Source of the DNA: Stenotrophomonas sp. 704A1 | GTDB lineage: Bacteria; Pseudomonadota; Gammaproteobacteria; Xanthomonadales; Xanthomonadaceae | NCBI RefSeq assembly: GCF_030549525.1 | Contig: NZ_CP130831.1 | Location: 1,513,501-1,577,500 of the forward strand | Direction: 5' to 3' | Length of the DNA stretch: 64,000 bases | Shown: positions 16,281 to 25,084 of the stretch, one piece after another | How positions within the stretch are numbered: the first letter of the stretch is position 1 | Layout: each line of letters opens with the position of its first letter | Translations under genes and position numbers: made by a program | Notes under the pieces: model-generated | Databases searched by the model: none | What the model was told of the DNA's origin: nothing | Seen by the model: the letters and a program-made list of their open reading frames with translations, nothing else

Positions 16281-17165
16281 CTACAGCGCCTCGAGTTGCT
16301 TGCGCAGCTGCGCAAGCTGCGCGCGCAGCGTGTCGTTCTCGCGGGTCAGCGCGACCACGCGGCGACGCAGGGCCGAGGCATCCTCGCCCAGCTGTTCCAG
16401 CGCGGCCAGCACCTCGGCATCGCGGCTGGCGATCTCGTCCTCGCTGGCCTCTTCGAACTCCATCTCCGGCGATCCGGCGTCCGGCTTCGGCGCGCGCGGC
16501 TTGCGCTTGGATTCGCGCACGCGCTTGGCGGCCTGCTTCAGCTCGTCCTTGCCGCCGGCGGCGGCAGCGCGCTGTTCCTCTTCCGGCAGGTCGGCCACGG
16601 CGGCGGCAGCGCTGATCGAGATCACGCCGGCCTTGACCGCTTCCACCACCTCGGCCGCGGCCTGGGCGTGGATGCGCTCGATCATGCCGACCTGGCTGGT
16701 GCTCAATTTGGCTTCGCGGGCCAGCTCGGCGCGGCTGATCTTCGGTGCCGGCTCCCACGGCGGGCTGTCTTCACCGGTCTCATCGGCCATCTCGGCCGTG
16801 CCATCGCTCTCGCGCTGCAGCTGGGCCTGCTCGACCTGCTTGCGGGCAGCCAGGATGTCGCGCTTGCGCAGCGCCAGCACGCCCCGCTGGAAGTCGGACA
16901 CGCTGCGCCGGCCCAGGTGCTGCTCGATCATCCACAGGTGCACGTCTTCCATGCTCTGGAAGCGGGTGTTCTGCACGGTGTTGAACGGCAGGCCGTGCTT
17001 CTGGCAGATGCCGAAGCGGTTGTGCCCATCGACCAGCACATCGCCCCACAGCACCAGCGCATCGCGGCAACCTTCGGCCAGGATGCTGCGCTCCAGCGCG
17101 TCATGTTCGTCCGCGGTCAGCGGGTCGATATAGGCCTTGAGTTCTTCTTTGACGACGATATCCAT
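16281..17165 (-). CDS. Orphan ParB/Sulfiredoxin-fold nuclease-domain protein
   Basis: About 294 residues. The N-terminus resembles ParB-like domains (LSxR-type core replaced by YIDPLTADEHDALERSILAE, then LVDGHNRFGICQKHGLPFNT). The middle has two helix-turn-helix-like stretches (SVSDFQRGVLALRKRDIL and SRAELAREAKLSTSQVGMIE), then a Lys/Arg-rich linker and a C-terminal coiled coil (LRRRVVALTRENDTLRAQLA) suited to dimerisation. No parA is next to it and no parS site was recognised. ATG at 17165 is used; GTG at 17171 is possible. It may be a nucleoid or regulatory DNA-binding protein rather than a segregation factor. Confidence 0.8.
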   Translation of the reverse strand: MDIVVKEELKAYIDPLTADEHDALERSILAEGCRDALVLWGDVLVDGHNRFGICQKHGLPFNTVQNTRFQSMEDVHLWMIEQHLGRRSVSDFQRGVLALRKRDILAARKQVEQAQLQRESDGTAEMADETGEDSPPWEPAPKISRAELAREAKLSTSQVGMIERIHAQAAAEVVEAVKAGVISISAAAAVADLPEEEQRAAAAGGKDELKQAAKRVRESKRKPRAPKPDAGSPEMEFEEASEDEIASRDAEVLAALEQLGEDASALRRRVVALTRENDTLRAQLAQLRKQLEAL

Positions 17166-17228
17166 GGGCACGGCAACGAGCAGGAGCGGAACCGCCCATT
17201 GTACCCGCTCGCCAGCGCCGGCCCGGGC

Positions 17229-18581
17229 TCAGGCGGTGGCCCGGATCATCTCGCCCAGGGTGCCGGTGATCTGGTCGATCTGTGCCTTGTCCACGATCAG
17301 CGGCGGTGACAGCGCGATGATGTCGCCGGTGCAGCGCACCAGCAGGCGCCCGTCGTGGAAGCAGCGGCGGAACACCTCGTAGCCGCGGCTGCCGGGTGCA
17401 TCCTTGCGTGGCGCCAGCTCGACCGCGCCGACCAGGCCGAAGTTGCGGATGTCGATCACGTTGGGCAGGCCCTGCAACGCGTGCAGGCGTTCCTGCCAGT
17501 AGTCGCCCAGTTCGATGGCGCGTTCGAACAGGCGTTCCTCGGCGTAGACCTCCAGCGTGGCCAGTGCGGCCGCACAGGCCAGCGGGTGGCCGGAATAGGT
17601 ATAGCCGTGGAACAGTTCGATGGCCTGCGGCGGGGCCTGCATCAGCGTGGCATGCACGGCGTCGCTGGCCAGCACGCCGCCCAGCGGCACCGCGCCGTTG
17701 CTGACGGCCTTGGCAAAGGTCAGCAGGTCCGGGGTGACCCCGAAGCGCTGCGCGGCGAAGGGCATGCCGACCCGGCCGAAACCGGTGATCACCTCGTCGA
17801 ACACCAGCAGGATGCCGTGCTGGTCGCACAATTCGCGCAGGCGCTGCAGGTAGCCTGGCGCCGGCAGGATCACCCCGGCGGACCCGGCGATGGGCTCGAC
17901 GAACACCGCCGCGATGGTCGAGGCATCGTGCAGCGCGATCAGCCGCTCCAGGTCATCGGCCAGTTCAGCGCCCTGGCGTGGCAGGCCCCTGCTGAACGCA
18001 TTGCGCTGCAGGTCCAGGGTGTGGCGCAGGTAGTCCACGCCACCCAATTGCAGGCCGAACGCCCTGCGGTTGTTGGGCAAGCCGCCGAGTGCCATGCCGC
18101 CGAAGCCGACGCCGTGGTAGGCCTTCTCGCGGCTGATGAAACGCGTCCGCTGGCCCTCGCCGCGCTGGCGGTGGTAGGCCAGCACGATCTTCATCGCGGT
18201 ATCCACCGCCTCCGAGCCGGAGCTGGTGAAGAACACATGGTTCAGTGGCGTCGGTGCCAATGCGGCCAGCCGCTGCGCCAGCGCGAATGCCGGCGGCGAG
18301 CCCATCTGGAAGGCCGGCGAGTAGTCGAGCGTGCGCGCCTGGTCAACGATGGCCTCGACGATGTGCGGCCGTGCGTGGCCGGCGTTGCAGCACCACAGTC
18401 CGGCCGTGCCATCAAGGATCTGGCGGCCGTCGACATCCTCGTAGTGCATGCCTTCGGCACGCACCAGCACACGCGGCGCTGCCTTGTACTGGCGGTTGGC
18501 GGTGAACGGCATCCAGTACGCCTCCAGTGACTCCGGGCGTTGGGTAGCCAGATCGTGCAGGTCGCTCGCGGGACGCTTCAT
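17229..18581 (-). CDS. Omega-amino acid:pyruvate aminotransferase (class III)
   Basis: A 450-residue PLP enzyme of the beta-alanine:pyruvate type. Diagnostic segments include AYWMPFTANRQYKAAPRVLV, GTAGLWCCNAGHARPHIVEA, SSGSEAVDTAMKIVLAYHRQ, LLVFDEVITGFGRVG with the PLP-pairing Asp, and LLTFAKAVSNGAVPLGG with the Schiff-base Lys. These match OapT more than putrescine aminotransferase SpuC. Enzymes of this group accept beta-alanine, GABA and other terminal amines, so it could convert GABA to succinate semialdehyde for the nearby putrescine pathway. ATG is preceded by ATGGAGC. Confidence 0.9.
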   Translation of the reverse strand: MKRPASDLHDLATQRPESLEAYWMPFTANRQYKAAPRVLVRAEGMHYEDVDGRQILDGTAGLWCCNAGHARPHIVEAIVDQARTLDYSPAFQMGSPPAFALAQRLAALAPTPLNHVFFTSSGSEAVDTAMKIVLAYHRQRGEGQRTRFISREKAYHGVGFGGMALGGLPNNRRAFGLQLGGVDYLRHTLDLQRNAFSRGLPRQGAELADDLERLIALHDASTIAAVFVEPIAGSAGVILPAPGYLQRLRELCDQHGILLVFDEVITGFGRVGMPFAAQRFGVTPDLLTFAKAVSNGAVPLGGVLASDAVHATLMQAPPQAIELFHGYTYSGHPLACAAALATLEVYAEERLFERAIELGDYWQERLHALQGLPNVIDIRNFGLVGAVELAPRKDAPGSRGYEVFRRCFHDGRLLVRCTGDIIALSPPLIVDKAQIDQITGTLGEMIRATA

Positions 18582-18685
18582 GCCAGCTCCATCGGGTCCG
18601 ATGGGGAGAATGTAGCGCAGCTGCGTCATGCCGAGGTTGCCTGCGCCGGGCATGGTCCGGCTGCCGTCCGGGCCTCGACCGTGTG

Positions 18686-18708
18686 GTAGCGCCGGGCCAT
18701 GCCCGGCG
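18686..18708 (+). repeat. SMAG palindrome
   Basis: GTAGCGCCGGGCCATGCCCG followed by GCG, between the divergently transcribed aminotransferase and aldehyde dehydrogenase genes, about 75 bases before the latter's start. Confidence 0.85.
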
Positions 18709-18784
18709 GGCGCGCAGCGCGCTCGATCACGGCCAGGTCGCGGACACTCCGCTATAACCGGGAAACTGTTCCGAGGAGCCCGAC

Positions 18785-20281
18785 ATGGCCGACTTCCCCG
18801 ATCGCAGCCACTGGCAGGCACTGGCCCAGCAGCTTTCGATGCCCGGACAGGCCTTCATTGATGGCCGCTACACCGACGCTGCCAGCGGCGCCCGCTTCGA
18901 TTGCACCAGCCCGATTGATGGACGCGTGCTGGGGGCGGTCGCCGACTGCGATGCACAGGACGTGGAGCGCGCGGTGCAGGCGGCGCGGCGTGCCTTCGAT
19001 GCGGGCCACTGGTCACAGGCCAGCCCGGCCCATCGCAAGCGGGTGTTGTTGACCTTGGCGGCGTTGGTGGAAAAGCACGCTGACGAGCTGGCCCTGCTGG
19101 AAACCCTGGACATGGGCAAGCCGGTGCGCGACGCACGCCGTATCGACCTGCCCGGCGTGGTGCGCTGCCTGGCCTGGACCGCCGAAGCGGTGGACAAGCT
19201 GTACGGCGAAATCGCGCCGACCGGCCCGCACGAACTGGGGCTGGTCACGCGCGAGCCGGCCGGCGTGGTGGCGGCGATCGTGCCGTGGAATTTTCCGTTG
19301 CTGATGGCCTGCTGGAAGATCGCGCCGGCACTGGCGATGGGCAATTCGGTGCTGCTCAAGCCGTCCGAGCGCTCACCCCTGACTGCACTGCGGCTGGCGG
19401 CATTGGCCGCCGAGGCGGGCCTGCCGGACGGGGTGCTGAACGTACTGCCCGGTCATGGCGCGCGCGTGGGCGAGCCCTTGGCTCTGCACAGGGACGTGGA
19501 CGTGCTGGCCTTCACCGGTTCCACCGCCACCGGCGCCAAGCTGCTGGCGTATGCAGGACGGTCCAACCTCAAGCGGGTCTGGCTGGAATGCGGAGGCAAG
19601 AGCCCGCACGTGGTGTTCGCCGATGCCCCGGACCTGGACGCAGCGGCCAAGGCCGTGGCGCAGGGCATCTTCTTCAACCAGGGCGAAGTCTGCACCGCCG
19701 GCTCGCGGCTGCTGGTGCAGCGCTCGATCCGTGAGGACTTCGTGCACCAGGTGATTGCCTATGGCCAGCGCATGCAGCCCCGGCATCCACTGGAGGCCGA
19801 TGCACCGATGGGCGCGCTGGTCGACGCCGCGCACGTGGACAAGGTGCTGGCCGATATCGCACGAGCCGAAAGCGAGGGCGCCCGGCTGCTGCTCGGCGGC
19901 CATCGCGCCGAGGTGGAGGCCGGCGGCTGCTACGTGCAGCCCACGGTGTTCGACCAGGTGCGTCCGGACCATGCGTTGGCACGCGAGGAAGTGTTCGGGC
20001 CGGTGCTGGCCGTGCTTGGTTTCGACGACGAGGCCGAAGCGGTGCGCGTGGCCAATGACAGCCGCTATGGATTGGCCGCAGGGCTGTGGACGCGTGACCT
20101 GGGCCGGGCCCACCGTGTCGCACGCCAGCTGCGCGCCGGCAGCGTGTGGGTGAATGGCTGGGACGGTGGTGACATGACCGCCCCGTTCGGTGGCTACAAG
20201 CAGTCCGGCAATGGCCGTGACAAATCGCTGCATGCGTTCGACAAGTACAGCGAGATCAAGGCGACCTGGATTCAGTTGTAA
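18785..20281 (+). CDS. puuC: Aldehyde dehydrogenase, PuuC type (gamma-glutamyl-aminobutyraldehyde)
   Basis: A 498-residue NAD(P)-dependent dehydrogenase. It has IVPWNFPLLMACWKIAPALA, the nucleotide-binding AFTGSTATGAKLL, catalytic Glu268 in WLECGGKSPHVV and catalytic Cys303 in FNQGEVCTAGSRLL. The C-terminus has PFGGYKQSGNGRDKSLHAFD, typical of the PuuC/AldA-like group oxidising gamma-glutamyl-gamma-aminobutyraldehyde in putrescine breakdown. Start chosen at ATG 18785 after CCGAGGAG. It is divergent from the omega-aminotransferase; other puu functions lie at 27-30 kb. Broad aldehyde substrates are possible. Confidence 0.88.
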   Translation: MADFPDRSHWQALAQQLSMPGQAFIDGRYTDAASGARFDCTSPIDGRVLGAVADCDAQDVERAVQAARRAFDAGHWSQASPAHRKRVLLTLAALVEKHADELALLETLDMGKPVRDARRIDLPGVVRCLAWTAEAVDKLYGEIAPTGPHELGLVTREPAGVVAAIVPWNFPLLMACWKIAPALAMGNSVLLKPSERSPLTALRLAALAAEAGLPDGVLNVLPGHGARVGEPLALHRDVDVLAFTGSTATGAKLLAYAGRSNLKRVWLECGGKSPHVVFADAPDLDAAAKAVAQGIFFNQGEVCTAGSRLLVQRSIREDFVHQVIAYGQRMQPRHPLEADAPMGALVDAAHVDKVLADIARAESEGARLLLGGHRAEVEAGGCYVQPTVFDQVRPDHALAREEVFGPVLAVLGFDDEAEAVRVANDSRYGLAAGLWTRDLGRAHRVARQLRAGSVWVNGWDGGDMTAPFGGYKQSGNGRDKSLHAFDKYSEIKATWIQL

Positions 20282-20313
20282 CGACGCGGATGCTCGACGG
20301 CTGTTTGCTCTTT

Positions 20314-20413
20314 GTAGCGTCGAGCCATGCTCGACGGCCGTTCGTTCTTCTGTAGAGCCGAGCCATGCTCGGCTGCGTCTCGCGAAGAGCAGTCGAGCAT
20401 GGCTCGACTCTAC
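20314..20413. repeat. Three SMAG palindromes downstream of puuC
   Basis: Plus copies at 20314-20337 (GTAGCGTCGAGCCATGCTCG) and 20352-20374 (GTAGAGCCGAGCCATGCTCG), minus copy at 20391-20413. Stems use the GTCGAGC/GCCGAGC subtype, different from the CGCCGGGC subtype elsewhere in the window. They lie between convergent gene ends. Confidence 0.85.
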
Positions 20414-20434
20414 ATGAAGCATCCAGCTGTCGAG

Positions 20435-21091
20435 CTACCGGCAGCGGGCACTCACCTGCAGTACCGCCGCACGCAGCAGATCCCGGTCGGCTTCATCGAC
20501 GGCATTCTGGAAATACTCCATGTCCTGCTTGCCCAGTTCGCACGGGTCGACGATGTATCCCGGCGGCCACAGCCCCAGCAGCTGCGCCACGCCATGCACG
20601 ATCTGCTCCGGGGTCATCTGCCGGCGGATGCGGAAGTAGCTGCGGCGCGGTGCGAACGCGGAGTGTACGTCGCGGCGACCGATCAGGCGGGGAGCGATAC
20701 CTGCGGCGCTGATGCCGTCACCGCCGTCGATGCTGCCCGCAGGCAGACTCAGGATCAGTGGCGCCACCGCAGCCGCGTCCTCCGTGGCAGGCTGGGCGCT
20801 ACCTGCCTGCGCAACCGGGGCAGGTCGGGGCATCACCGATGCGGTCGGGCGCGTCATCTGTGTGGAGGGCAAGGCAGGCGGTTGAGGCACCGGCGTCGGC
20901 CGTTCCGGTGGCAGCCAACGCAGCGAGATCCGTGGGCGCTCGCCGCTACGTAGTTCGATCCGGCCGCTGCCCAGCAGCCACAGTGCCATCAACCCATGCA
21001 CCAGCAGTACCACCAGCCACGCCGCCATGCGCGGCAGCTTCGGCGAATCGGACCACGACAACGCAACTGCAGTCATCGGCAAAGCATCCAT
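20435..21091 (-). CDS. Hypothetical membrane-anchored proline-rich protein
   Basis: A 218-residue protein with one N-terminal membrane helix (MAAWLVVLLVHGLMALWLLG), a proline-rich stretch (PPERPTPVPQPPALPSTQMT and more) and a folded C-terminal part (APRRSYFRIRRQMTPEQIVH, then CELGKQDMEYFQNAVDEADR). The layout recalls TonB-like periplasm-spanning proteins, but the C-terminal domain is not TonB-like in any way I can recognise. Start is ATG 21091; ATG 21076 is a close alternative. It is divergent from the MHS transporter. Confidence 0.65.
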   Translation of the reverse strand: MDALPMTAVALSWSDSPKLPRMAAWLVVLLVHGLMALWLLGSGRIELRSGERPRISLRWLPPERPTPVPQPPALPSTQMTRPTASVMPRPAPVAQAGSAQPATEDAAAVAPLILSLPAGSIDGGDGISAAGIAPRLIGRRDVHSAFAPRRSYFRIRRQMTPEQIVHGVAQLLGLWPPGYIVDPCELGKQDMEYFQNAVDEADRDLLRAAVLQVSARCR

Positions 21092-21223
21092 GCAGGGACC
21101 GGTGGCGCAGCCTGGCGGGTGGCCCGAAAAGTTTCGTTGGCATCGGTGTCGGCTGAAACCATCGCCCCGGGCGACCACCGCCCCGTGGCAGAATCGGCCG
21201 ATCTACTGTTATCCGTACTGCCG

Positions 21224-22504
21224 ATGTCGACGATCGCTGCTGCCGCGCCACCCGTGAATTCCCCCCGTCGTGTACTGGCGGCCAGCCTGATCGGCACCAC
21301 CATCGAGTTCTTCGACTTCTACATCTACGCCACGGCGGCAGTGCTGGTATTTCCGCACCTGTTCTTCCCGGACAGCAGCGAGCAGGCGGCCCTGCTGCAG
21401 TCGCTGGCGACCTTCGCGGTGGCGTTCATCGCGCGCCCGGTGGGGTCGGCGGTGTTCGGCCACTTCGGCGACCGCATCGGCCGCAAGGCCACGCTGGTCG
21501 CGGCGCTGCTGACCATGGGGCTGTCGACAGTCGCTATCGGCCTGCTTCCGACCCATGCGCAGATCGGCCTGTGGGCGCCGGCGCTGTTGGCGCTGTGCCG
21601 TTTCGGCCAGGGCCTGGGGCTGGGCGGCGAATGGGGCGGGGCGGTGCTGCTGGCCACCGAGAACGCGCCACCGGGCAAGCGTGCCTGGTACGGCATGTTC
21701 CCGCAGCTGGGGGCGCCGCTAGGCTTCCTGCTGTCGGCCGGCATCTTCCTGGTGCTCGGCCGTTCCATGGGCCAGGACGATTTCCTGCAGTGGGGCTGGC
21801 GCATTCCGTTCGTGGCCAGTGCGCTGCTGGTGGGGCTGGGACTGTGGGTGCGGCTGAACATCCACGAGACCCCCGATTTCCAGAAGGCACTGCAGCGGCG
21901 TGCGCCGGTACGGCTGCCGATGTGGACGGTGCTGCGTGACCATCCGCTGCCGATGCTGCTGGGCACGCTGGGTGCGTTCGCCACCTTCGTGCTGTTCTAC
22001 CTGATGACGGTGTTCAGCCTGGGCCACGGCACGGCGGTGCTCGGCTACAGCCGCGAGCAGTTCCTGCTGATGCAGATGGTGGCGATGCTGTTCTTCGCAG
22101 TGGGCATCCCGTTGTCGGCACGCTACGGCGACCGCTGGGGGACGCGCCGCACGATGGCCATCGCCAGCCTGCTGATCATCGGCTTCGGGGTGGTGTTCGC
22201 ACCGCTGTTCCAGCCCGCCAGCCCCTGGCTGGTGCTGGCCTTCCTGTGCCTGGGCCTGTTCCTGATGGGGCTGACCTACGGCCCCTGCGGTACCTTCCTG
22301 GCGGAGATCTACCCGGTGGAGGTGCGCTACACCGGTGCGTCGCTGTCCTTCAACCTGGCCGGCATCCTGGGGGCAGCGCCGGCGCCCTACCTGGCCACTT
22401 GGCTGGCCGAACGCTACGGGCTGGTGGCGGTGGGCTATTACCTGTGCCTGACTGCCGTGGTGACCCTGTGTGCGCTGCTGGCCCTGCAGTACCGCCGGCA
22501 GTGA
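21224..22504 (+). CDS. MFS transporter, metabolite:H+ symporter (MHS) family
   Basis: A 426-residue, 12-helix carrier. Signature segments: SLIGTTIEFFDFYIYATAAV in helix 1, VGSAVFGHFGDRIGRKATLV in the 2-3 loop (MFS motif), and RFGQGLGLGGEWGGAVLLAT in helix 4, all typical of the ShiA/ProP/YhjE group that imports organic acids or osmolytes with protons. Substrate cannot be assigned. The ATG at 21224 fits the conserved start; longer in-frame extension is unlikely. Its stop is directly adjacent to the convergent hemerythrin stop. Confidence 0.9.
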   Translation: MSTIAAAAPPVNSPRRVLAASLIGTTIEFFDFYIYATAAVLVFPHLFFPDSSEQAALLQSLATFAVAFIARPVGSAVFGHFGDRIGRKATLVAALLTMGLSTVAIGLLPTHAQIGLWAPALLALCRFGQGLGLGGEWGGAVLLATENAPPGKRAWYGMFPQLGAPLGFLLSAGIFLVLGRSMGQDDFLQWGWRIPFVASALLVGLGLWVRLNIHETPDFQKALQRRAPVRLPMWTVLRDHPLPMLLGTLGAFATFVLFYLMTVFSLGHGTAVLGYSREQFLLMQMVAMLFFAVGIPLSARYGDRWGTRRTMAIASLLIIGFGVVFAPLFQPASPWLVLAFLCLGLFLMGLTYGPCGTFLAEIYPVEVRYTGASLSFNLAGILGAAPAPYLATWLAERYGLVAVGYYLCLTAVVTLCALLALQYRRQ

Positions 22505-22966
22505 TCAGCCGAAGAAGCGCTTGAGCGTGCGTCCCAGCCAGCCGCCGCTCTGGTGCTCGCGGGCAAACTGGTTCAGGTGCTGCTTGACCTGTTCGGCATA
22601 GGCCTGGTCATCGCCACGGATGTGGTTGAACAGCCAGCGCGAGAGCATGGTGCGCAGCTCGTCGCTGATGTCCTCGCCGGCCTGGAAGCGCAGGCGGTAT
22701 TCGGCCACGCGCTTGATGAAGACTTCATGCACGCGCTTGTGCGCGGCACAGAACGGGTAGCCCGCTTCCTCCATCAGCTCCTCTTCGAACGCGAAGTGCG
22801 ACAGGGTGTAGTCCACCACTTCGTCGATCACTTCGCCCACCGCCGCGCGCTGCATGCTCTTCTGCGCCACATGCAGATGGTTGAGCATTTCGATGATGCG
22901 GCGGTGTTGCTGGTCGATCACATCGATGCCGATGTTCAGATCGTCCTGCCAGACCAGTAGTGCCAT
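22505..22966 (-). CDS. Bacteriohemerythrin
   Basis: A 153-residue single-domain O2-binding di-iron protein. The family ligands are visible: start [20 protein letters not shown] with [12 protein letters not shown], then [20 protein letters not shown] with HKRVHEVF, and [15 protein letters not shown]. Such proteins carry or sense oxygen in low-oxygen metabolism. The ATG at 22964-22966 follows GGGGAG. A perfect FNR/ANR box with matching -10 lies upstream, so expression is probably induced by oxygen limitation. The stop abuts that of the MHS transporter. Confidence 0.93.
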   Translation of the reverse strand: MALLVWQDDLNIGIDVIDQQHRRIIEMLNHLHVAQKSMQRAAVGEVIDEVVDYTLSHFAFEEELMEEAGYPFCAAHKRVHEVFIKRVAEYRLRFQAGEDISDELRTMLSRWLFNHIRGDDQAYAEQVKQHLNQFAREHQSGGWLGRTLKRFFG

Positions 22967-22999
22967 CCCCGGCTCCCCTTCATGCTGATGTCGGGGCCG

Positions 23000-23041
23000 A
23001 CTGTAGAGACGCCGCCCGCAGGCGGCGTTGATCTGGATCAA
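23000..23041 (-). promoter_or_regulatory. Class II FNR/ANR promoter of the hemerythrin gene
   Basis: TTGATCTGGATCAA at 23028-23041 is a perfect match to the FNR/ANR consensus TTGATnnnnATCAA. On the minus strand a -10 element TACAGT lies at 23000-23005. If transcription starts at about 22993, the box is centred at -41.5, the classical activating position. A hairpin ACGCCGCC/GGCGGCGT at 23009-23028 lies between the two elements. Confidence 0.75.
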
Positions 23042-23051
23042 GGCGCGCGGG

Positions 23052-24395
23052 TCAGGACATCGCCGGTTCGCGCGGGCGCAGCGGGCTGGCCACCGTGGTG
23101 CAGCTGACGCGGTTGCGGCCACCGGCCTTGGCCAGGTACAGCTGCCGGTCCGCTTCGGATATCAGCCGGTGCAGCGCGTCACGCTGCGGGCGCAGGCAGC
23201 ACAGGCCGATGCTGACGGTCATGCGCAGGGTGGCAGTACCGATATCCACTTCCAGCGCGGCGATGCGCTGGCGCAGTTCCTCGAAGTACTGCAGCGCTTC
23301 GTCCTGCTCCATGTCCGGCACCAGCAGGCAGAATTCCTCCCCACCGAAGCGCGCGATCAGGTCCTGGTGCCGCGCGTGGTCGCCGACCGCACGGGCCACC
23401 GCACGCAATGCGTCGTCGCCGGCTTCGTGGCCGTGGGTGTCGTTGATGTGCTTGAAATGATCGATGTCGATCATCGCCACCGCCACGCACTGGCCATGCA
23501 GCTGCAGCTGCGGCAGCTGGCGCTGGCTCTGTTCCAGGAAGCAGCGGCGGTTGGGCAGGCCGGTGAGGAAATCGCGGGTGGCCAGGTCCTGCAGGGTGCC
23601 GATTAGTTCCAGCTGGTCCACGTTCTGCGAGACCCGGCAGAAGAACTCCTCGCGCGAGAACGGTTTGCGCAGGAAGTCGTTGGCGCCGTTCTTCAGGAAG
23701 CGCGGGATCAGCGAGGCATCGGTATTGCCGGAGATGCCGATCACCGCCACCTTGTCGCGCGAGCGCAGGGTGCGCAGGCGGCGGGTGAATTCCACGCCCT
23801 GCATGCCCGGCATTTCCTGGTCGACCACCGCCAGCCGGATCGCCGGGTGCGCTTCGATGGCGGCAAGGCCCTCGTTGCCGTCGGCCGCTTCATGTACTTC
23901 ATGCCCGTACATGCGCAGCAGCGCCGCGGCGTAGCCGCGTGCCGAGGGCGAATCGTCCACGACCAGCGCGGCGATGCGACGGTTGCGCTCCAGCCGCTGC
24001 ACCAGCCAGACCAGGTAGTCGATGCTGCCGGGCGTGTTCTTCAGCACGTAGTCGATGATCTGCTGCTGCAGCACGCGCTTGCGCAGGTCCTCGTCGTACA
24101 CGCCGCTGACCACGACCGTGGGCAGGTCGCGCTTGAGGAAGAAGTCGACCACCGCGTCGCGGTCGCCATCGGCCAACACCAGCCCGGTCAATACCAGGAA
24201 CCAGCCATCCTCGCTGCTGAGCAGGCGATCAGCTTCGGCAAGGGTGGAGGCGACCACCACCGGCAGCTCCAGGCGTTGCTCGATTGCTTCACGCAGCATG
24301 CTGGTGAACGCGCGCGAGTTTTCCACCAGCAGGATCCGCTGGGGCAGGGGATCGGCCAGGTCGCCATCCAGAGCGGCCTGCGACAGGACGGGCAT
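23052..24395 (-). CDS. Two-receiver diguanylate cyclase (PleD-like GGDEF response regulator)
   Basis: A 447-residue protein: REC1 (residues ~19-135), REC2 (~142-260), GGDEF (~268-430). REC2 has the acidic pair VVDDS (D147, D148), phospho-acceptor D192 (VVDQEMPGM) and K244. REC1 has Thr (FLVLTGLV, T70) where the phospho-Asp should be, so it is probably not phosphorylated. The GGDEF domain has the active motif GGEEF (351-355) and a complete inhibitory site R342xxD345, so it should make c-di-GMP with product feedback. ATG at 24395 is used; upstream in-frame sequence adds 31 residues. Confidence 0.92.
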   Translation of the reverse strand: MPVLSQAALDGDLADPLPQRILLVENSRAFTSMLREAIEQRLELPVVVASTLAEADRLLSSEDGWFLVLTGLVLADGDRDAVVDFFLKRDLPTVVVSGVYDEDLRKRVLQQQIIDYVLKNTPGSIDYLVWLVQRLERNRRIAALVVDDSPSARGYAAALLRMYGHEVHEAADGNEGLAAIEAHPAIRLAVVDQEMPGMQGVEFTRRLRTLRSRDKVAVIGISGNTDASLIPRFLKNGANDFLRKPFSREEFFCRVSQNVDQLELIGTLQDLATRDFLTGLPNRRCFLEQSQRQLPQLQLHGQCVAVAMIDIDHFKHINDTHGHEAGDDALRAVARAVGDHARHQDLIARFGGEEFCLLVPDMEQDEALQYFEELRQRIAALEVDIGTATLRMTVSIGLCCLRPQRDALHRLISEADRQLYLAKAGGRNRVSCTTVASPLRPREPAMS

Positions 24396-24555
24396 GATGC
24401 GGTGGCTCACGAGAGGTCTTGGCACGGTTAGCGGCAGTTCCGGGCGCGACTTTAGGACGAAAACGTCCGTGTTCGTGGCCTGGCCCATTGACGGGACCGG
24501 AAACGGTTAGTATCTGCTGGAGGTTCCCGACGTCAACTTCGACCTGGAGGTCACT

Positions 24556-24981
24556 GTGCGATTTTCATGTTTTGGTGCGGCCACTGCATTTCTGATTCTC
24601 GCCGCTGCCCCGGCATTCGCGGGCGGTCCGTCGGATTTCCATGGAAAGCCGCTGGCAACGGCTGGATTGGGGCAGGCCAGCCCGGCCGCGATCAATCTGA
24701 GCCAGGATCCCAGCTGGCAGCTGTTTGGATTCCAGCGTGATGGAATCACCTATCTGCAGGTCAACGACTTGCTCGGAAACGTGCAGTTGATCATCGGCAA
24801 TGCCGGAGGTACGTACTGGGTGCTGCCGGCAGGCAACAACGCGGCCCGGGTGTCGCTGCCCCAGCAGCAGCTGCAGATACCGGCAGGTGCCAGCCGTTCG
24901 CAGATCTACAGCGGCAGTGATTTCTCGCTGGTGCGTTACCGCAGTGGCAGCGACGTCGTCTGGGCGGTGGAAACGCCGTAA
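24556..24981 (+). CDS. Hypothetical secreted protein
   Basis: A 141-residue protein with a clear signal peptide (hydrophobic FGAATAFLILAAAPAFAG). The GTG start follows a strong GGAGGT seven bases upstream. The mature part is rich in Gln/Ser/Gly with several short beta-like runs (WQLFGFQRDGITYLQVNDLL; VQLIIGNAGGTYWVLPAG) and no cysteine. I do not recognise the family. It stands alone between the diguanylate cyclase (divergent) and the MASE1 protein (convergent). Confidence 0.75.
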   Translation: MRFSCFGAATAFLILAAAPAFAGGPSDFHGKPLATAGLGQASPAAINLSQDPSWQLFGFQRDGITYLQVNDLLGNVQLIIGNAGGTYWVLPAGNNAARVSLPQQQLQIPAGASRSQIYSGSDFSLVRYRSGSDVVWAVETP

Positions 24982-25084
24982 GGACGGGGCAACGCGCAGC
25001 GGTGCAGGCGGGTCCTGCGCCGCTGCGGTTGCCGCCACGCCGGCGGCGCCCATGCGGCCGGTCAGGGCCTGGCGCGCATCGGTG

